A stretch of DNA of 64,000 nucleotides from an uncultured Christensenella sp. (lineage in GTDB: Bacteria; Bacillota; Clostridia; Christensenellales; CAG-917): contig CAJTYG010000010.1 of the NCBI GenBank assembly GCA_910584155.1, forward strand, positions 1-64,000. Reading direction: 5' to 3'. The position numbers were made by a program, and so were the translations under genes. Of the stretch, positions 44,418-55,874 are shown in pieces (within the stretch, counting starts at the first letter, position 1; each line of letters starts with the position of its first letter). The notes below the pieces were generated by a model. It ran no database searches, was not told the DNA's origin, and saw only the letters and a list, made by a program, of their open reading frames with translations.

Positions 44418-45890
44418 ATGAATTACAGACTTGTAGCACTTGTATTTGGCGAAATATCCCTGATAATGGGCGCACTGATGTGTGTCCCTATGTTTATGGC
44501 GCTCGGCTACGGCGAAAGCCATACGCTTGCAGCATACGGCATAGCCATTGCCATTTGCGTCGTGATAGGCGGCATAGGGCTTGCGCTGCGTCCGCCAAAG
44601 GATAAGCGTGATTTCCGCCCCACAAGCGGCTTTGCGATGTGCGGCGTGATGTGGATAGTCATATCTCTTATAGGTGCGCTGCCCTACTGCATATCGGGCT
44701 ATATCCCAAACTATATCGACGCCCTGTTTGAAACGATATCCGGCTTCACTACAACGGGCGCAAGTATACTTGCTGAGGTTGAGATAATGCCCAAATCGCT
44801 GCTATTTTGGCGTTCGCTCACGCAGTGGTTGGGCGGAATGGGCGTTCTGGTCTTTGCAATAGCAATACTTCCAAGCAACGACAAGATGTCCACAGCGCTC
44901 GCAAGAGCGGAAACTCCGGGACCGCAGTTCGGCAAGCTTGTAAGCAAGCTGCGCTTCACCTCACGCATACTTTATGCTATATATATTGTGATGACGCTGC
45001 TTTTGGTGGTGATACTTTGCATTTGCAAAATGCCCGTATTTGACAGCTTCTGCCACGCATTTTCCACAGCGTCAACAGGCGGCTTTTCAGTGAAAAACGC
45101 AAGCATAGGCGCCTACAACTCGGTGAGCATAGAGGTAGTTATCACAATATTTATGATATTGTTTTCAATAAACTTCAATGTTTATTTTATGATAATAATC
45201 GGGCATTTTATAAAGGCTATCCGCAATGAAGAGCTCATCTGCATGTTTATTATCTTCTTTGTGGCACTCACCGCAGTGACTATAGATCTTTGCGTGCGCC
45301 ACACCTATGACAGCGTAGGCGAAGCGCTCAGATACAGCAGCTTCAATATCGCATCGGTGATGTCCACGACAGGCTTCGGTACCGCAGATTTCACAGGCTG
45401 GTCCACCCTATCGCAGGTCATTTTGGTGGGCGTAATGTGCATAGGCGGTATGGCAGGCTCCACCGCAGGCGGAATGAAGGTCTCACGCCTTATGATCGTT
45501 ACAAAATCGTCATTTTTGAGCCTTAAAAAGAATTTATCACCCCGCTCCGTCTACACGCTGAAGATAGACGGCAAACCGCTTTCGGAAAATACGATATCTT
45601 CAGTGCAAACCTTTTTCCTGCTCTACGTGATAATAATTGTAGTATCCACCCTGCTGATTTCAATAGAAACACATTCTATGAGCGGCAATATGTTTGAAAC
45701 CAACCTCACCGCCGTCATATCCTGCTTCAACAACATAGGCCCCGGTCTCGGCGCAGTAGGTCCCGCAGGCAACTTCGGCGGCTACAGTCTCTTTGCAAAG
45801 CTTGTGCTTTGCTGCGATATGCTGCTCGGCAGACTTGAAATCCTGCCTATTCTGCTTATGGTCGCCCCGAGGTCGTGGAAAAGAGTTTAA
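44418..45890 (+). CDS. trkH: Trk/Ktr potassium uptake channel TrkH
   Basis: A 490-aa channel with four repeated helix-pore-helix units. Selectivity-type sequences include GFTTTGAS, ASTGGFSV, MSTTGFGT and CFNNIGPG. The gene follows trkA almost without a gap, and a terminator comes next. Confidence 0.95.
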   Translation: MNYRLVALVFGEISLIMGALMCVPMFMALGYGESHTLAAYGIAIAICVVIGGIGLALRPPKDKRDFRPTSGFAMCGVMWIVISLIGALPYCISGYIPNYIDALFETISGFTTTGASILAEVEIMPKSLLFWRSLTQWLGGMGVLVFAIAILPSNDKMSTALARAETPGPQFGKLVSKLRFTSRILYAIYIVMTLLLVVILCICKMPVFDSFCHAFSTASTGGFSVKNASIGAYNSVSIEVVITIFMILFSINFNVYFMIIIGHFIKAIRNEELICMFIIFFVALTAVTIDLCVRHTYDSVGEALRYSSFNIASVMSTTGFGTADFTGWSTLSQVILVGVMCIGGMAGSTAGGMKVSRLMIVTKSSFLSLKKNLSPRSVYTLKIDGKPLSENTISSVQTFFLLYVIIIVVSTLLISIETHSMSGNMFETNLTAVISCFNNIGPGLGAVGPAGNFGGYSLFAKLVLCCDMLLGRLEILPILLMVAPRSWKRV

Positions 45891-45911
45891 AAAGTCACAA
45901 ATATCTAAGCT

Positions 45912-45946
45912 AAAATATGTCATTGCAAATGGCATATTTTTTTTTA
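45912..45946 (+). terminator. Intrinsic terminator of trkAH
   Basis: AAATATG-T-CATT pairs with AAATG-G-CATATTT around GC, followed by a long T run. Confidence 0.8.
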
Positions 45947-46132
45947 CAGTTTTTTGCGTTCTTCCACCTTAATAATAAAGTTTTCACCGCTGTAAAACTG
46001 CACTTTTAATTTATCATCACACTCAATAAAATCTGCATTGTAAATATCAAGCAAAGCAGTTTTAATGTCAAAAACTATATCCTGCGGTTTGCAGTTGTAC
46101 TTTGGTTGCTTCTGTGTTTTTTCTTTTTTCAT
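45944..46132 (-). CDS. Small hypothetical protein, 62 aa
   Basis: A basic protein with a Lys-rich N-terminus and a compact C-terminal part (DIKTALLDIYNADFIECDD, then VQFYSGENFIIKVEE) that looks like a small alpha/beta domain. The ATG is preceded by GGAGATC. It is divergent from the triplicated double-HTH genes and appears to share a symmetric promoter with them, so it may be their target or antagonist. No family recognised. Confidence 0.62.
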   Translation of the reverse strand: MKKEKTQKQPKYNCKPQDIVFDIKTALLDIYNADFIECDDKLKVQFYSGENFIIKVEERKKL

Positions 46133-46182
46133 AAAAGATCTCCGAATTTTTTTATTTTATTTGCAAATACTTTACTTAATTA

Positions 46183-46232
46183 TACGGTCTGAATTGTCAA
46201 ACAACAAGCACATTTTGACAATATAGACCATA
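46183..46232. promoter_or_regulatory. Symmetric, overlapping divergent promoters
   Basis: Two 19-base arms, TACGGTCTGAATTGTCAAA (46183-46201) and TTTGACAATATAGACCATA (46214-46232), are inverted repeats with 17 of 19 matches. Each arm supplies the -35 of one promoter and the -10 of the other. Plus strand: TTGTCA (46194-46199), 17 bp, GACAAT (46217-46222). Minus strand: TTGTCA (46221-46216), 17 bp, GACAAT (46198-46193). RNA polymerase could occupy only one direction at a time. Confidence 0.6.
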
Positions 46233-46267
46233 TTTATGTGAGAGAAATGGGGGTATTTTGAAGAATT

Positions 46268-46705
46268 ATGTCGAATTTTGTTTATACGCTTAAAGACCTT
46301 ATGATTGAACACAATTTAACGCAGTCTAAACTTGCAGAAGTATTAGAAATAGATTGTTCAACTATATCAAAATATTTGTGCGGCAATCAATCACCCGACT
46401 TTGACATAGTAATAAAAATTGCAGATTATTTTGACTGCACATTAGACTACTTGTTGGGGCGAACCGATGAAAATAAGCGCAAAGATTTTCACGCTTGTCC
46501 GCCATTCGGCACTCGGTTTCTGTTTTTGTTAGATAAATATAAGTTATCGAGATATAAATTGCAACAGAACACTCACATAGCAAAATCAACTATGTACTAT
46601 TGGCAAACAGGCAAAAGCAAGCCCACAATAGACAGTTTGATAGCGCTTGCAAAAGAATTTGGTTGTTCGGTCGATTTTGTTGTAGGCAGAGTTGATTTTG
46701 AATAA
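46268..46705 (+). CDS. Double-HTH XRE regulator, first of three tandem copies
   Basis: A 145-aa protein with two helix-turn-helix units. HTH1 is near residues 5-65 (LTQSKLAEVLEIDCSTISKY, ending LDYLLGRTD). HTH2 is near 85-145 (LQQNTHIAKSTMYYWQTGKS, ending VDFVVGRVDFE). The matching ends of both units point to an internal duplication. It follows the symmetric promoter and is probably autoregulatory. Confidence 0.82.
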   Translation: MSNFVYTLKDLMIEHNLTQSKLAEVLEIDCSTISKYLCGNQSPDFDIVIKIADYFDCTLDYLLGRTDENKRKDFHACPPFGTRFLFLLDKYKLSRYKLQQNTHIAKSTMYYWQTGKSKPTIDSLIALAKEFGCSVDFVVGRVDFE

Positions 46706-46730
46706 AAACTATTTATATAACGGATATAAT

Positions 46731-47168
46731 ATGTCGGATTTTAATGAAGTATTAAAAGATTTATTGCTTGAAAAAGGATATAACCAAACTGATTTTGCAA
46801 ATCTTTTGAATATTGATTTATCAACTGTAAATCGCTATTTATCTGGTAATCAAATGCCCATACTTGAAATTGCAATAAAAATCGCCGATACATTTAATTA
46901 TTCTATGGACTATTTGTTCGGAAAAGCAGAAATAAATCAGATTAAATCCTTTCACACTTGCCCGCCATTCAGTCAAAGGTTTAGGTTTTTACTTAAACAC
47001 TTTCACAAAACTCAAATAAATCTCAACGAAGATGCCAAAATTTCAAAATCAGTAATATATTATTGGCTGAGTGGAAAACGTATGCCCTCAATGGATAACA
47101 TAATTAAACTTTCCAACTATTTTGGTTGCTCTATAGATTTTGTCATCGGCAGAGTTGATTTTGAATAA
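46731..47168 (+). CDS. Double-HTH XRE regulator, second tandem copy
   Basis: A 145-aa paralog of the previous gene: NQTDFANLLNIDLSTVNRYL in HTH1, KISKSVIYYWLSGKRMPSMD in HTH2, ending IDFVIGRVDFE. The start at 46731 aligns with the other copies; an upstream in-frame start overlapping the first gene is rejected on that ground. The gap is 25 bases. Confidence 0.82.
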   Translation: MSDFNEVLKDLLLEKGYNQTDFANLLNIDLSTVNRYLSGNQMPILEIAIKIADTFNYSMDYLFGKAEINQIKSFHTCPPFSQRFRFLLKHFHKTQINLNEDAKISKSVIYYWLSGKRMPSMDNIIKLSNYFGCSIDFVIGRVDFE

Positions 47169-47191
47169 TAAATCAGTTATTTTATAGATAT

Positions 47192-47629
47192 ATGACAAAC
47201 TTTATTGAAACTCTAAAAGACCTAATGATCGAAAAAGATTTATCTCAGGTTGCACTTGCAAAAAAGCTTGATGTAAAACCGCCTACTATCACACGCTATA
47301 TTAAAGGAAAACAACTGCCTAATGTGGAAATGGCTGTGAAAATAGCAAATCTTTTCAACTGCACTTTAGATTATCTTTTTGGCATAAAAGACAACAACGA
47401 CAAAAAGGAATTTCACACGTATCCTGCGTTTAACGTGCGTTTTGCGTTTTTATTAGACTACTTCAAAGAGAATATCATCCACATATCACTCAACAGTGAC
47501 ATTGCAAAATCCGCTATGTATGATTGGCGGAACGGTGCAAAAATTCCTACAATGGACAGCATAATAAAGCTTGCCGCTTATTTCAAATGCCCTATTGATT
47601 TTGTCGTCGGCAGAGTTGATTTTGAGTGA
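47192..47629 (+). CDS. Double-HTH XRE regulator, third tandem copy
   Basis: A 145-aa paralog: SQVALAKKLDVKPPTITRYI in HTH1, DIAKSAMYDWRNGAKIPTMD in HTH2, ending IDFVVGRVDFE. The three copies have equal length but clearly differ in the recognition helices, so they may read different operators or form mixed dimers. Followed by two 17-base direct repeats and a terminator. Confidence 0.82.
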   Translation: MTNFIETLKDLMIEKDLSQVALAKKLDVKPPTITRYIKGKQLPNVEMAVKIANLFNCTLDYLFGIKDNNDKKEFHTYPAFNVRFAFLLDYFKENIIHISLNSDIAKSAMYDWRNGAKIPTMDSIIKLAAYFKCPIDFVVGRVDFE

Positions 47630-47635
47630 CAGTAT

Positions 47636-47678
47636 AAAACTTTATAAGCAAATACAAACCGAAAACTTTATAAGCAAA
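47636..47678 (+). repeat. 17-bp direct repeat pair
   Basis: AAAACTTTATAAGCAAA occurs at 47636-47652 and again at 47662-47678, between the last HTH gene and the terminator. Function unknown; perhaps a duplication relic. Confidence 0.6.
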
Positions 47679-47704
47679 GCCGCCCTCGTTGAGGACGGCT
47701 TTAT
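47674..47704. terminator. Bidirectional terminator (HTH cluster / ABC operon)
   Basis: AAAGCCGCCCTC pairs with GAGGACGGCTTT with one mismatch, with A- and T-rich flanks. It serves both convergent units. Confidence 0.8.
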
Positions 47705-47721
47705 TAACCGTATTATCAAAA

Positions 47722-49635
47722 TCATTCAAGCTCAAAGGCGCCTGTATACAGTTGATAATATTTGCCTCGTTTTGCGATGAGTTCGTCGTGATTGCCACGC
47801 TCGATTATTTCGCCGTGTTCCAACACGCAAATGAGATCGGCATTACGCACAGTAGAGAGGCGGTGAGCAATGACAAACACCGTCCTGCCCTGCATAAGGC
47901 TGTCCATGCCCTGCTCGATGAGCCGCTCGGTGCGAGTGTCGATTGACGACGTAGCCTCGTCCAGAATAAGCACAGGCGGATTTGCGACAGCCGCACGTGC
48001 GATAGCAAGCAGCTGTCTTTGTCCCTGCGACAGGTTTTCGCCGTCGCCTGTTATCATCGTGTCATAGCCGTTTGGCAGGTGGCGTATGAAATAGTCCGCA
48101 TTTGCAAGCTTTGCTGCGTTTACGACTTCCTCGTCGGTGGCGTCAAGCTTGCCGAAGCGTATGTTGTCGCTGACAGTGCCCGTAAACATATGCGTATCCT
48201 GCAACACCATTGCCATAGACTTTCTCAGGTCCGCCTTGTTGATTTTTGTTATGTTGATGTTATCGTATCTTATCTTGCCGTCGTTTATGTCGTAGAAGCG
48301 GTTGACAAGGTTGATTATCGTTGTCTTGCCTGCGCCCGTAGAGCCGACAAGTGCGATTTTCTGTCCCGGCTTTGCGACAAGCGATATGTTTTTGAGCACA
48401 GTCTTTTCCGGCACGTATCCGAATGTGACGTTTTCAAACTCGACCTCGCCCGTCCACTTGACGTAGGTTGTTGTGCCGTCCGCCTTGTGGAAGTGCTTCC
48501 ACGCCCACATACCCGTGTATTCGTTGGTTTCGACAAGATTTCCGTCTTCGTCCTCTGTGGCGTTGACAAGCGTGACGTAGCCCTCGTCCTCCTCGGGCTG
48601 CTGGTCGATGAGCTCGAATATACGCTCTGCGCCTGCAAGCGCCATAAGCACGCCGTTCAACTGCTGCGCCATTTGCGCAAGCGGGTTGCTGAACTGACGT
48701 GAGAACGTCATAAACGATACGAGCTTGCCCCAAGACATTCCGCCGAAGCTGTTTAGCGACAGCACCGTGCCGACGATAGCTGTTATTGCATACGTGACGT
48801 AGGACAGGTTGCCCATTATAGGCATAAGCACGTTTGCGTAGGTGTGCGCCTGTCTCGAGGCTTCCTTGAGGTCGCCGTTGAACACGTCAAATTCTTTCTT
48901 TTCGGCGTCCTCGTGGCAGAACACTTTAACCACCTTAAGTCCGTCGAGGTGCTCTTCGATATAGCCGTTGATAGCACCTATCTGACGCTGCTGCCCTACG
49001 AAGTGCTTTCCGCTGCGCCCTGCGATAAACTTGACGATAAACAGCATTATCACAAGCATCACTACTGATATGAGCGTAAGCAGCGGCGACAGCACAAGCA
49101 TTGCGATAAACATACCTATGATAGTCAGCACGTTGGTGATCATATTAGGCAAGCCGTTTGACAAAAGCTCACGCAGGGTATCCGTATCGTTGGTGTAAAG
49201 GCTCATTATGTCGCCGTGCGTATGCGTATCGAAATATCTGATAGGCAGTTTTTCCATCTTTTCAAACATCTCGTTACGGACATTTTGCAAAACTCTCGTA
49301 GTAATGCGCACGATGATATAGTTGTACACGTAGTGCAGCGATGCGCCTAAGAGATATATCGACGCCATTATCGCCACAATTCCGCCCAAAGCGCCCACGC
49401 CGCTAAGCACGCCGAGCGTGACCGTTTTGCCTTCGGCAAGAGGCATGATAAAGCTGTCGAGTATTATCGACATCATAAACGTGCCGCCGACGTTGCATAC
49501 GACGTTTGCGAACATACAGATGAGCGCTATGACAAGCAGCCCCTTGTAGTCCTTAAGATAGCCGAGTATGCGTTTAAACGTCTTCATCGGGCTTTTAACT
49601 TTTATTCCGCTCATTTTATTATTCTGCTTTGGCAC
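47722..49635 (-). CDS. ABC exporter subunit (second half of a heterodimer)
   Basis: A 637-aa protein: six membrane spans in the first 330 residues, then an ATPase domain with Walker A GSTGAGKTT, the signature LSQGQRQLLAIARA, and Walker B ILDEATSSIDTRTE. An insert of some 40 residues between membrane and ATPase parts (about 355-395) is unusual. The GTG start is chosen because GGGAGGTGA lies upstream; the later ATG has none. It overlaps its partner by 17 bases. Substrate unknown; the TetR neighbour suggests a toxic or antimicrobial compound. Confidence 0.93.
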   Translation of the reverse strand: MPKQNNKMSGIKVKSPMKTFKRILGYLKDYKGLLVIALICMFANVVCNVGGTFMMSIILDSFIMPLAEGKTVTLGVLSGVGALGGIVAIMASIYLLGASLHYVYNYIIVRITTRVLQNVRNEMFEKMEKLPIRYFDTHTHGDIMSLYTNDTDTLRELLSNGLPNMITNVLTIIGMFIAMLVLSPLLTLISVVMLVIMLFIVKFIAGRSGKHFVGQQRQIGAINGYIEEHLDGLKVVKVFCHEDAEKKEFDVFNGDLKEASRQAHTYANVLMPIMGNLSYVTYAITAIVGTVLSLNSFGGMSWGKLVSFMTFSRQFSNPLAQMAQQLNGVLMALAGAERIFELIDQQPEEDEGYVTLVNATEDEDGNLVETNEYTGMWAWKHFHKADGTTTYVKWTGEVEFENVTFGYVPEKTVLKNISLVAKPGQKIALVGSTGAGKTTIINLVNRFYDINDGKIRYDNINITKINKADLRKSMAMVLQDTHMFTGTVSDNIRFGKLDATDEEVVNAAKLANADYFIRHLPNGYDTMITGDGENLSQGQRQLLAIARAAVANPPVLILDEATSSIDTRTERLIEQGMDSLMQGRTVFVIAHRLSTVRNADLICVLEHGEIIERGNHDELIAKRGKYYQLYTGAFELE

Positions 49636-51517
49636 TGTCGCTCACCTCCCCGTCGTCGGCGTCTGCACTGCCCTTTTGCTGAGACAGATAGACGTCACGG
49701 TAGATATCGTTTGTTTTCAACAGCTCGTCGTGAGAGCCTATGCCGTTTATCTTGCCGTCGTGCATAACTATTATTCTGTCGGCGTCCTCGACGGAAGCGA
49801 TACGCTGAGCAATGATGATGACCGTCGTATCGCCGAACTCGTTTTTGAGACCTGCCCTTATTGATGCGTCCGTCGCCGTATCCACTGCGCTCGTAGAGTC
49901 GTCCAAAATCATAATTTTTGGATGCTTCAGCAGCGCTCTTGCGATACAAAGCCTCTGCTTCTGTCCGCCCGATACGTTTACGCCGCCCTGTCCGAGGTCG
50001 GTTTCATAGCCGTTTGGGAAGGACATAACAAAGTCGTGCGCCTGCGCCGCCTTTGCTGCGTGATACATTTCCTCGTCGGTCGCATTTGGATTGCCCCACA
50101 AAAGATTTTGCTTTATAGTGCCCGAAAACAGCACGTTCTTTTGCAGCACAACGCCTATTGCCGAACGCAGCGCCTCTATCTTATATTCACGCACGTCCAC
50201 TCCGCCGACCTTTACGCTGCCGTCAAGCACGTCGTAAAGTCTGGGAATAAGCTGCACAAGCGTAGTCTTTGCCGAGCCTGTGCCGCCGATTATGCCTATG
50301 GTTTCGCCGCTTTTTATATGCAGGTCGATATTTTCAAGATTGAGCACACTTGCGTCGTTTTTGTATGAAAAATCTACGTTGTCAAAATCGATACTTCCGT
50401 CAACGGGCACGATATCCTTTGCGTTCTCGCCGTCCTCGATGTCGATTTTTTCGTCAAGCACCTCGACGATACGGTCCATAGAAGCACGGGACATAACTAT
50501 TGTCATAAACACCATTGCCACCATCATAAGCGACATAAGTATTTGCATAACGTAGCTTAAAAACGCCGTCAAATCACCAACTTCCATACCTCCCGCAATC
50601 AGTTTACCGTTTCCGCTTTCGATGATATCTCGTCCGCCAAAGAGAATTATGCAAATTATGCAAGCGTACACAAGTATCTGCATAAACGGAAATGCGATGA
50701 CTATTATCTTTTCCGCACTGAACTGCAGCTTTTGTACGGTCTCGCTGACCTTTTTAAACTTTTTGATTTCGTTATCCTCTCTGACGTATGCCTTGACCGC
50801 TCTTATGCCGATGAGGTTTTCCTGCGTGGCTTCGTTCATATCGTCGTACTTGTTGAGCATCTTTTCAAAGCGAGGGAATATCACCTTTGTGCCGAGCAGC
50901 AAGCCCAAAACGAGCACGGGCAGCACGACTGCAAATATAATTGACAGCTTCGGGCTTATCGTAATTGACATCACAAGCGACAGTATAAGCATAAACGGCG
51001 CACGCACAAGTATGCGAATGATCATCATGTATGAGTTTTGCATATTCGTGACGTCCGTCGTGAGTCTTGTCACAAGGTTTGCAGTGTTAAATCTGTCAAG
51101 GTTTTTAAAGCTGAAGTTTTCCACCTTGTAAAACAGCTTCTTTCTCAGATTGCTTGAAAAACCCGTAGAGGCGGTCGCCGCAAGCTTTGCGGACAGTGCA
51201 CCGCACAGCAATGACAAAAGCGCCATCACCACCATCATCACTCCGCACACCACGATAAACGAAATGCGGTCGGTCATTGAAAACACGGGCACGCTGAGAC
51301 TCCCGAATTTTAATACGAATTCAAAAACACTGAGCTCTTCGCTCATTCCCACTTTGATAATCTGCGCCATGATAAGCGGGATAAACACCTCAAACAGCAC
51401 CTCGATTGCGACAAGCACGGACGTCCATACGGACGCCGCCTTATACTCGCCTACGCAGGATGCTATCTTTTTCAGCCCGCCTTTGGCACGTGGGGTTTTA
51501 AGTTTTTTTTCTTTCAT
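49619..51517 (-). CDS. ABC exporter subunit (first half of a heterodimer)
   Basis: A 632-aa protein with six spans and an ATPase domain. Walker A reads GGTGSAKTT, with Ala at the usual second-last Gly, and the signature is VSGGQKQRLCIARA. Such differences between halves are common in heterodimeric exporters of the LmrCD/TM287-288 type. The ATG at 51517 follows AGGTG. A GTG two codons upstream is less likely. Confidence 0.93.
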   Translation of the reverse strand: MKEKKLKTPRAKGGLKKIASCVGEYKAASVWTSVLVAIEVLFEVFIPLIMAQIIKVGMSEELSVFEFVLKFGSLSVPVFSMTDRISFIVVCGVMMVVMALLSLLCGALSAKLAATASTGFSSNLRKKLFYKVENFSFKNLDRFNTANLVTRLTTDVTNMQNSYMMIIRILVRAPFMLILSLVMSITISPKLSIIFAVVLPVLVLGLLLGTKVIFPRFEKMLNKYDDMNEATQENLIGIRAVKAYVREDNEIKKFKKVSETVQKLQFSAEKIIVIAFPFMQILVYACIICIILFGGRDIIESGNGKLIAGGMEVGDLTAFLSYVMQILMSLMMVAMVFMTIVMSRASMDRIVEVLDEKIDIEDGENAKDIVPVDGSIDFDNVDFSYKNDASVLNLENIDLHIKSGETIGIIGGTGSAKTTLVQLIPRLYDVLDGSVKVGGVDVREYKIEALRSAIGVVLQKNVLFSGTIKQNLLWGNPNATDEEMYHAAKAAQAHDFVMSFPNGYETDLGQGGVNVSGGQKQRLCIARALLKHPKIMILDDSTSAVDTATDASIRAGLKNEFGDTTVIIIAQRIASVEDADRIIVMHDGKINGIGSHDELLKTNDIYRDVYLSQQKGSADADDGEVSDSAKAE

Positions 51518-51709
51518 AATCACCTAAATTGCGCAAGTTGCGCACAAGCATAATAATATGCTCTTTATTTCTATACAATTTATAAAATAAAAAGTCAAAT
51601 AGTTTTTAACATTTGTATAATAAATTAAAAACCTTTTAAGCATAATAAAAATGTATATATAACAACACAGCTGTATGTTTTTGCTACTAAACAGTACGCT
51701 AAAGTGAGA

Positions 51710-51769
51710 AAATGGTATCAACTTCGTTGACATTTTGCAAATTTTATGTAAAATAAACGTATACCATTT
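51710..51769 (+). promoter_or_regulatory. Promoter of the TetR gene within an inverted repeat
   Basis: TTGACA (51727-51732), 16 bp, TAAAAT (51749-51754). The arms AAATGGTAT (51710-51718) and ATACCATTT (51761-51769) flank the promoter symmetrically and could be the TetR operator half-sites. The rest of 51518-51709 is AT-rich with no gene. Confidence 0.5.
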
Positions 51770-51792
51770 ATCATCACCCGACGAGGAGAATT

Positions 51793-52374
51793 ATGTCTGC
51801 AAAAGAGGATTTGCGTGTACAGCGCACCCGCAAGTTGCTGTCCGACACCCTGCTCGACATGATGGAAAACGAGTCTATTGAGCATATAAGTGTTATGGAT
51901 CTGTGCAACTGCGCTATGATCAACCGTGGCACATTTTATAAGCACTTTGAAGACAAATACAGTCTTCTCAGCTATGCGCTTGAGGAACTTAAGCGTGACC
52001 TTTATTCCGACTTTTCCAAGCGTAAGCCACAAGAGGATACGCCGCAGGACAGCCTGCGATCATTTTTTGCCACTTCGATACAGTTCTTTTTGAGCAATCA
52101 CAACCGTGTGGCAAACATCGTCAGGCACAATATGTGCGGCAAGGTGATAACCGCTATGGAGGAATCTATTTCTTCCTCGCTCAACCGTCAGCTGAACGAG
52201 TATTCCGACAGGTTTTCCATCAAGGTGCCTGTGCCTATACTTGCTCAATTCCTTGCGGGCGGACTTGTATCCACAATGCTTTGGTGCATATCCACCAACA
52301 AGACCTACACCTTTGACGAATACCTCACCTTTTTGCAGCTTGGCTACACCGACGCCCTGTTTGAAAAAATATAA
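51793..52374 (+). CDS. TetR/AcrR-family regulator
   Basis: A 193-aa regulator. The N-terminal HTH is clear (RTRKLLSDTLLDMMENESIE, ISVMDLCNCAMINRGTFYKHF). The ligand domain (FLSNHNRVANIVRHNM, then a C-terminal helix) resembles TetR_C proteins in Firmicutes. It is divergent from the ABC exporter and probably represses it until a substrate binds. GAGGAG precedes the ATG. Confidence 0.92.
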   Translation: MSAKEDLRVQRTRKLLSDTLLDMMENESIEHISVMDLCNCAMINRGTFYKHFEDKYSLLSYALEELKRDLYSDFSKRKPQEDTPQDSLRSFFATSIQFFLSNHNRVANIVRHNMCGKVITAMEESISSSLNRQLNEYSDRFSIKVPVPILAQFLAGGLVSTMLWCISTNKTYTFDEYLTFLQLGYTDALFEKI

Positions 52375-52462
52375 ATAATTAAATATATAATAAACCATAA
52401 ATATGCGGCGCCTGCGCAAAACGTGCGGGCACTTATTTTTTTGACTTTTTTTGCTTAAAATA

Positions 52463-52543
52463 TTGACATTTAGCAAACTACATAATACACTGTTAGCAGT
52501 CAAGCACGAAGAGTGCTAAATAAATATTGACAAAGCTGTCAAT
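52463..52543 (+). promoter_or_regulatory. clpB promoter with CIRCE element
   Basis: TTGACA (52463-52468), 17 bp, TACACT (52486-52491). CIRCE follows directly: TTAGCAGTC, AAGCACGAA, GAGTGCTAA (52493-52519), one mismatch. In gene orientation it differs from the groES CIRCE by a single base, spacer included. Next is a palindrome ATTGACA-AAGC-TGTCAAT (52526-52543) in the leader, perhaps a second control site. Confidence 0.9.
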
Positions 52544-52558
52544 AATCGAGGTGAAATT

Positions 52559-55147
<2,589 letters not shown>

Positions 55148-55185
55148 AATTATGGCTACTCTCAAATATTGTGCATATAATGTAT

Positions 55186-55214
55186 TTGAAAACAGCATAA
55201 TACACATATAAACT
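55186..55214 (+). promoter_or_regulatory. Promoter of the HdeD-like gene
   Basis: TTGAAA (55186-55191), 17 bp, TAAACT (55209-55214), with the start codon 37 bases on. It would allow expression apart from clpB. Confidence 0.5.
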
Positions 55215-55250
55215 GCCTATTTTGAAATACGGCAAACAGAGGCGACAATT

Positions 55251-55835
55251 ATGAATGATTTTAAAGACAAAAACTTGGCAAGCTTTTCGCCGCTTGCTGT
55301 GGGCATATCGCTGATAATACTCGGCATACTTTTCTGCGCACTGCGGGCGGGATTTGTGAGCATACTGCTGACTATCGTAGGCGTTGTGCTTATCGTTTTG
55401 GGCGCACTCTCGCTCGTCGGCAAAAACTGGGCGCTCGGGATCATCGAGATTGCGGTCGGCATAATTATCATCGCCTGCGGGTGGACAATAGTTGATATAA
55501 CGCTGCTCATACTCGGCATTGCGTTTATCGCCTACGCCGCATATCAGATGATAGTGACAATACCGCTTGTAAAAAGCAAGGGCGCAAAGGCGATCGTCAC
55601 CGCCCTGCTCAACCCCATATTTATGCTCATACTCGGCATAATACTCGTGGTGGCGAAGTGGCAGATGATAGACGCAATATTTATCACTGTCGGCGTAGTG
55701 GCGATAGTCGCAGGCATTCTGATGATAATAAAAAGTCTGACCGTCAACGACGCTATTCTTAAGAAAAACGATGAGGCTCCTAAGGAAAACAATAAGGCGC
55801 AGGAAGAAAACAATTTAAAAAGTTCAAAAAAATAA
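55251..55835 (+). CDS. HdeD/DUF308-family membrane protein
   Basis: A 194-aa protein with about six short spans in pairs, with repeated glycine-rich turns (LIILGILFCALRAG, LLILGIAFIAYAA, LMLILGIILVV), as in HdeD-like DUF308 proteins. The C-terminal 35 residues are charged and cytosolic. The role is unclear; in enterobacteria HdeD is linked to acid stress. Its place next to clpB could mean a stress link, which is inference. Confidence 0.72.
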   Translation: MNDFKDKNLASFSPLAVGISLIILGILFCALRAGFVSILLTIVGVVLIVLGALSLVGKNWALGIIEIAVGIIIIACGWTIVDITLLILGIAFIAYAAYQMIVTIPLVKSKGAKAIVTALLNPIFMLILGIILVVAKWQMIDAIFITVGVVAIVAGILMIIKSLTVNDAILKKNDEAPKENNKAQEENNLKSSKK

Positions 55836-55866
55836 AGCAGGTCGCAGGACCTGCTTTATTTTTTAT
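55830..55866. terminator. Bidirectional terminator
   Basis: AATAAAGCAGGTC pairs perfectly with GACCTGCTTTATT around GCAG, with A- and T-runs on the flanks. It serves the convergent genes ending at 55835 and 55875. Confidence 0.9.
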
Positions 55867-55874
55867 AATCACAT

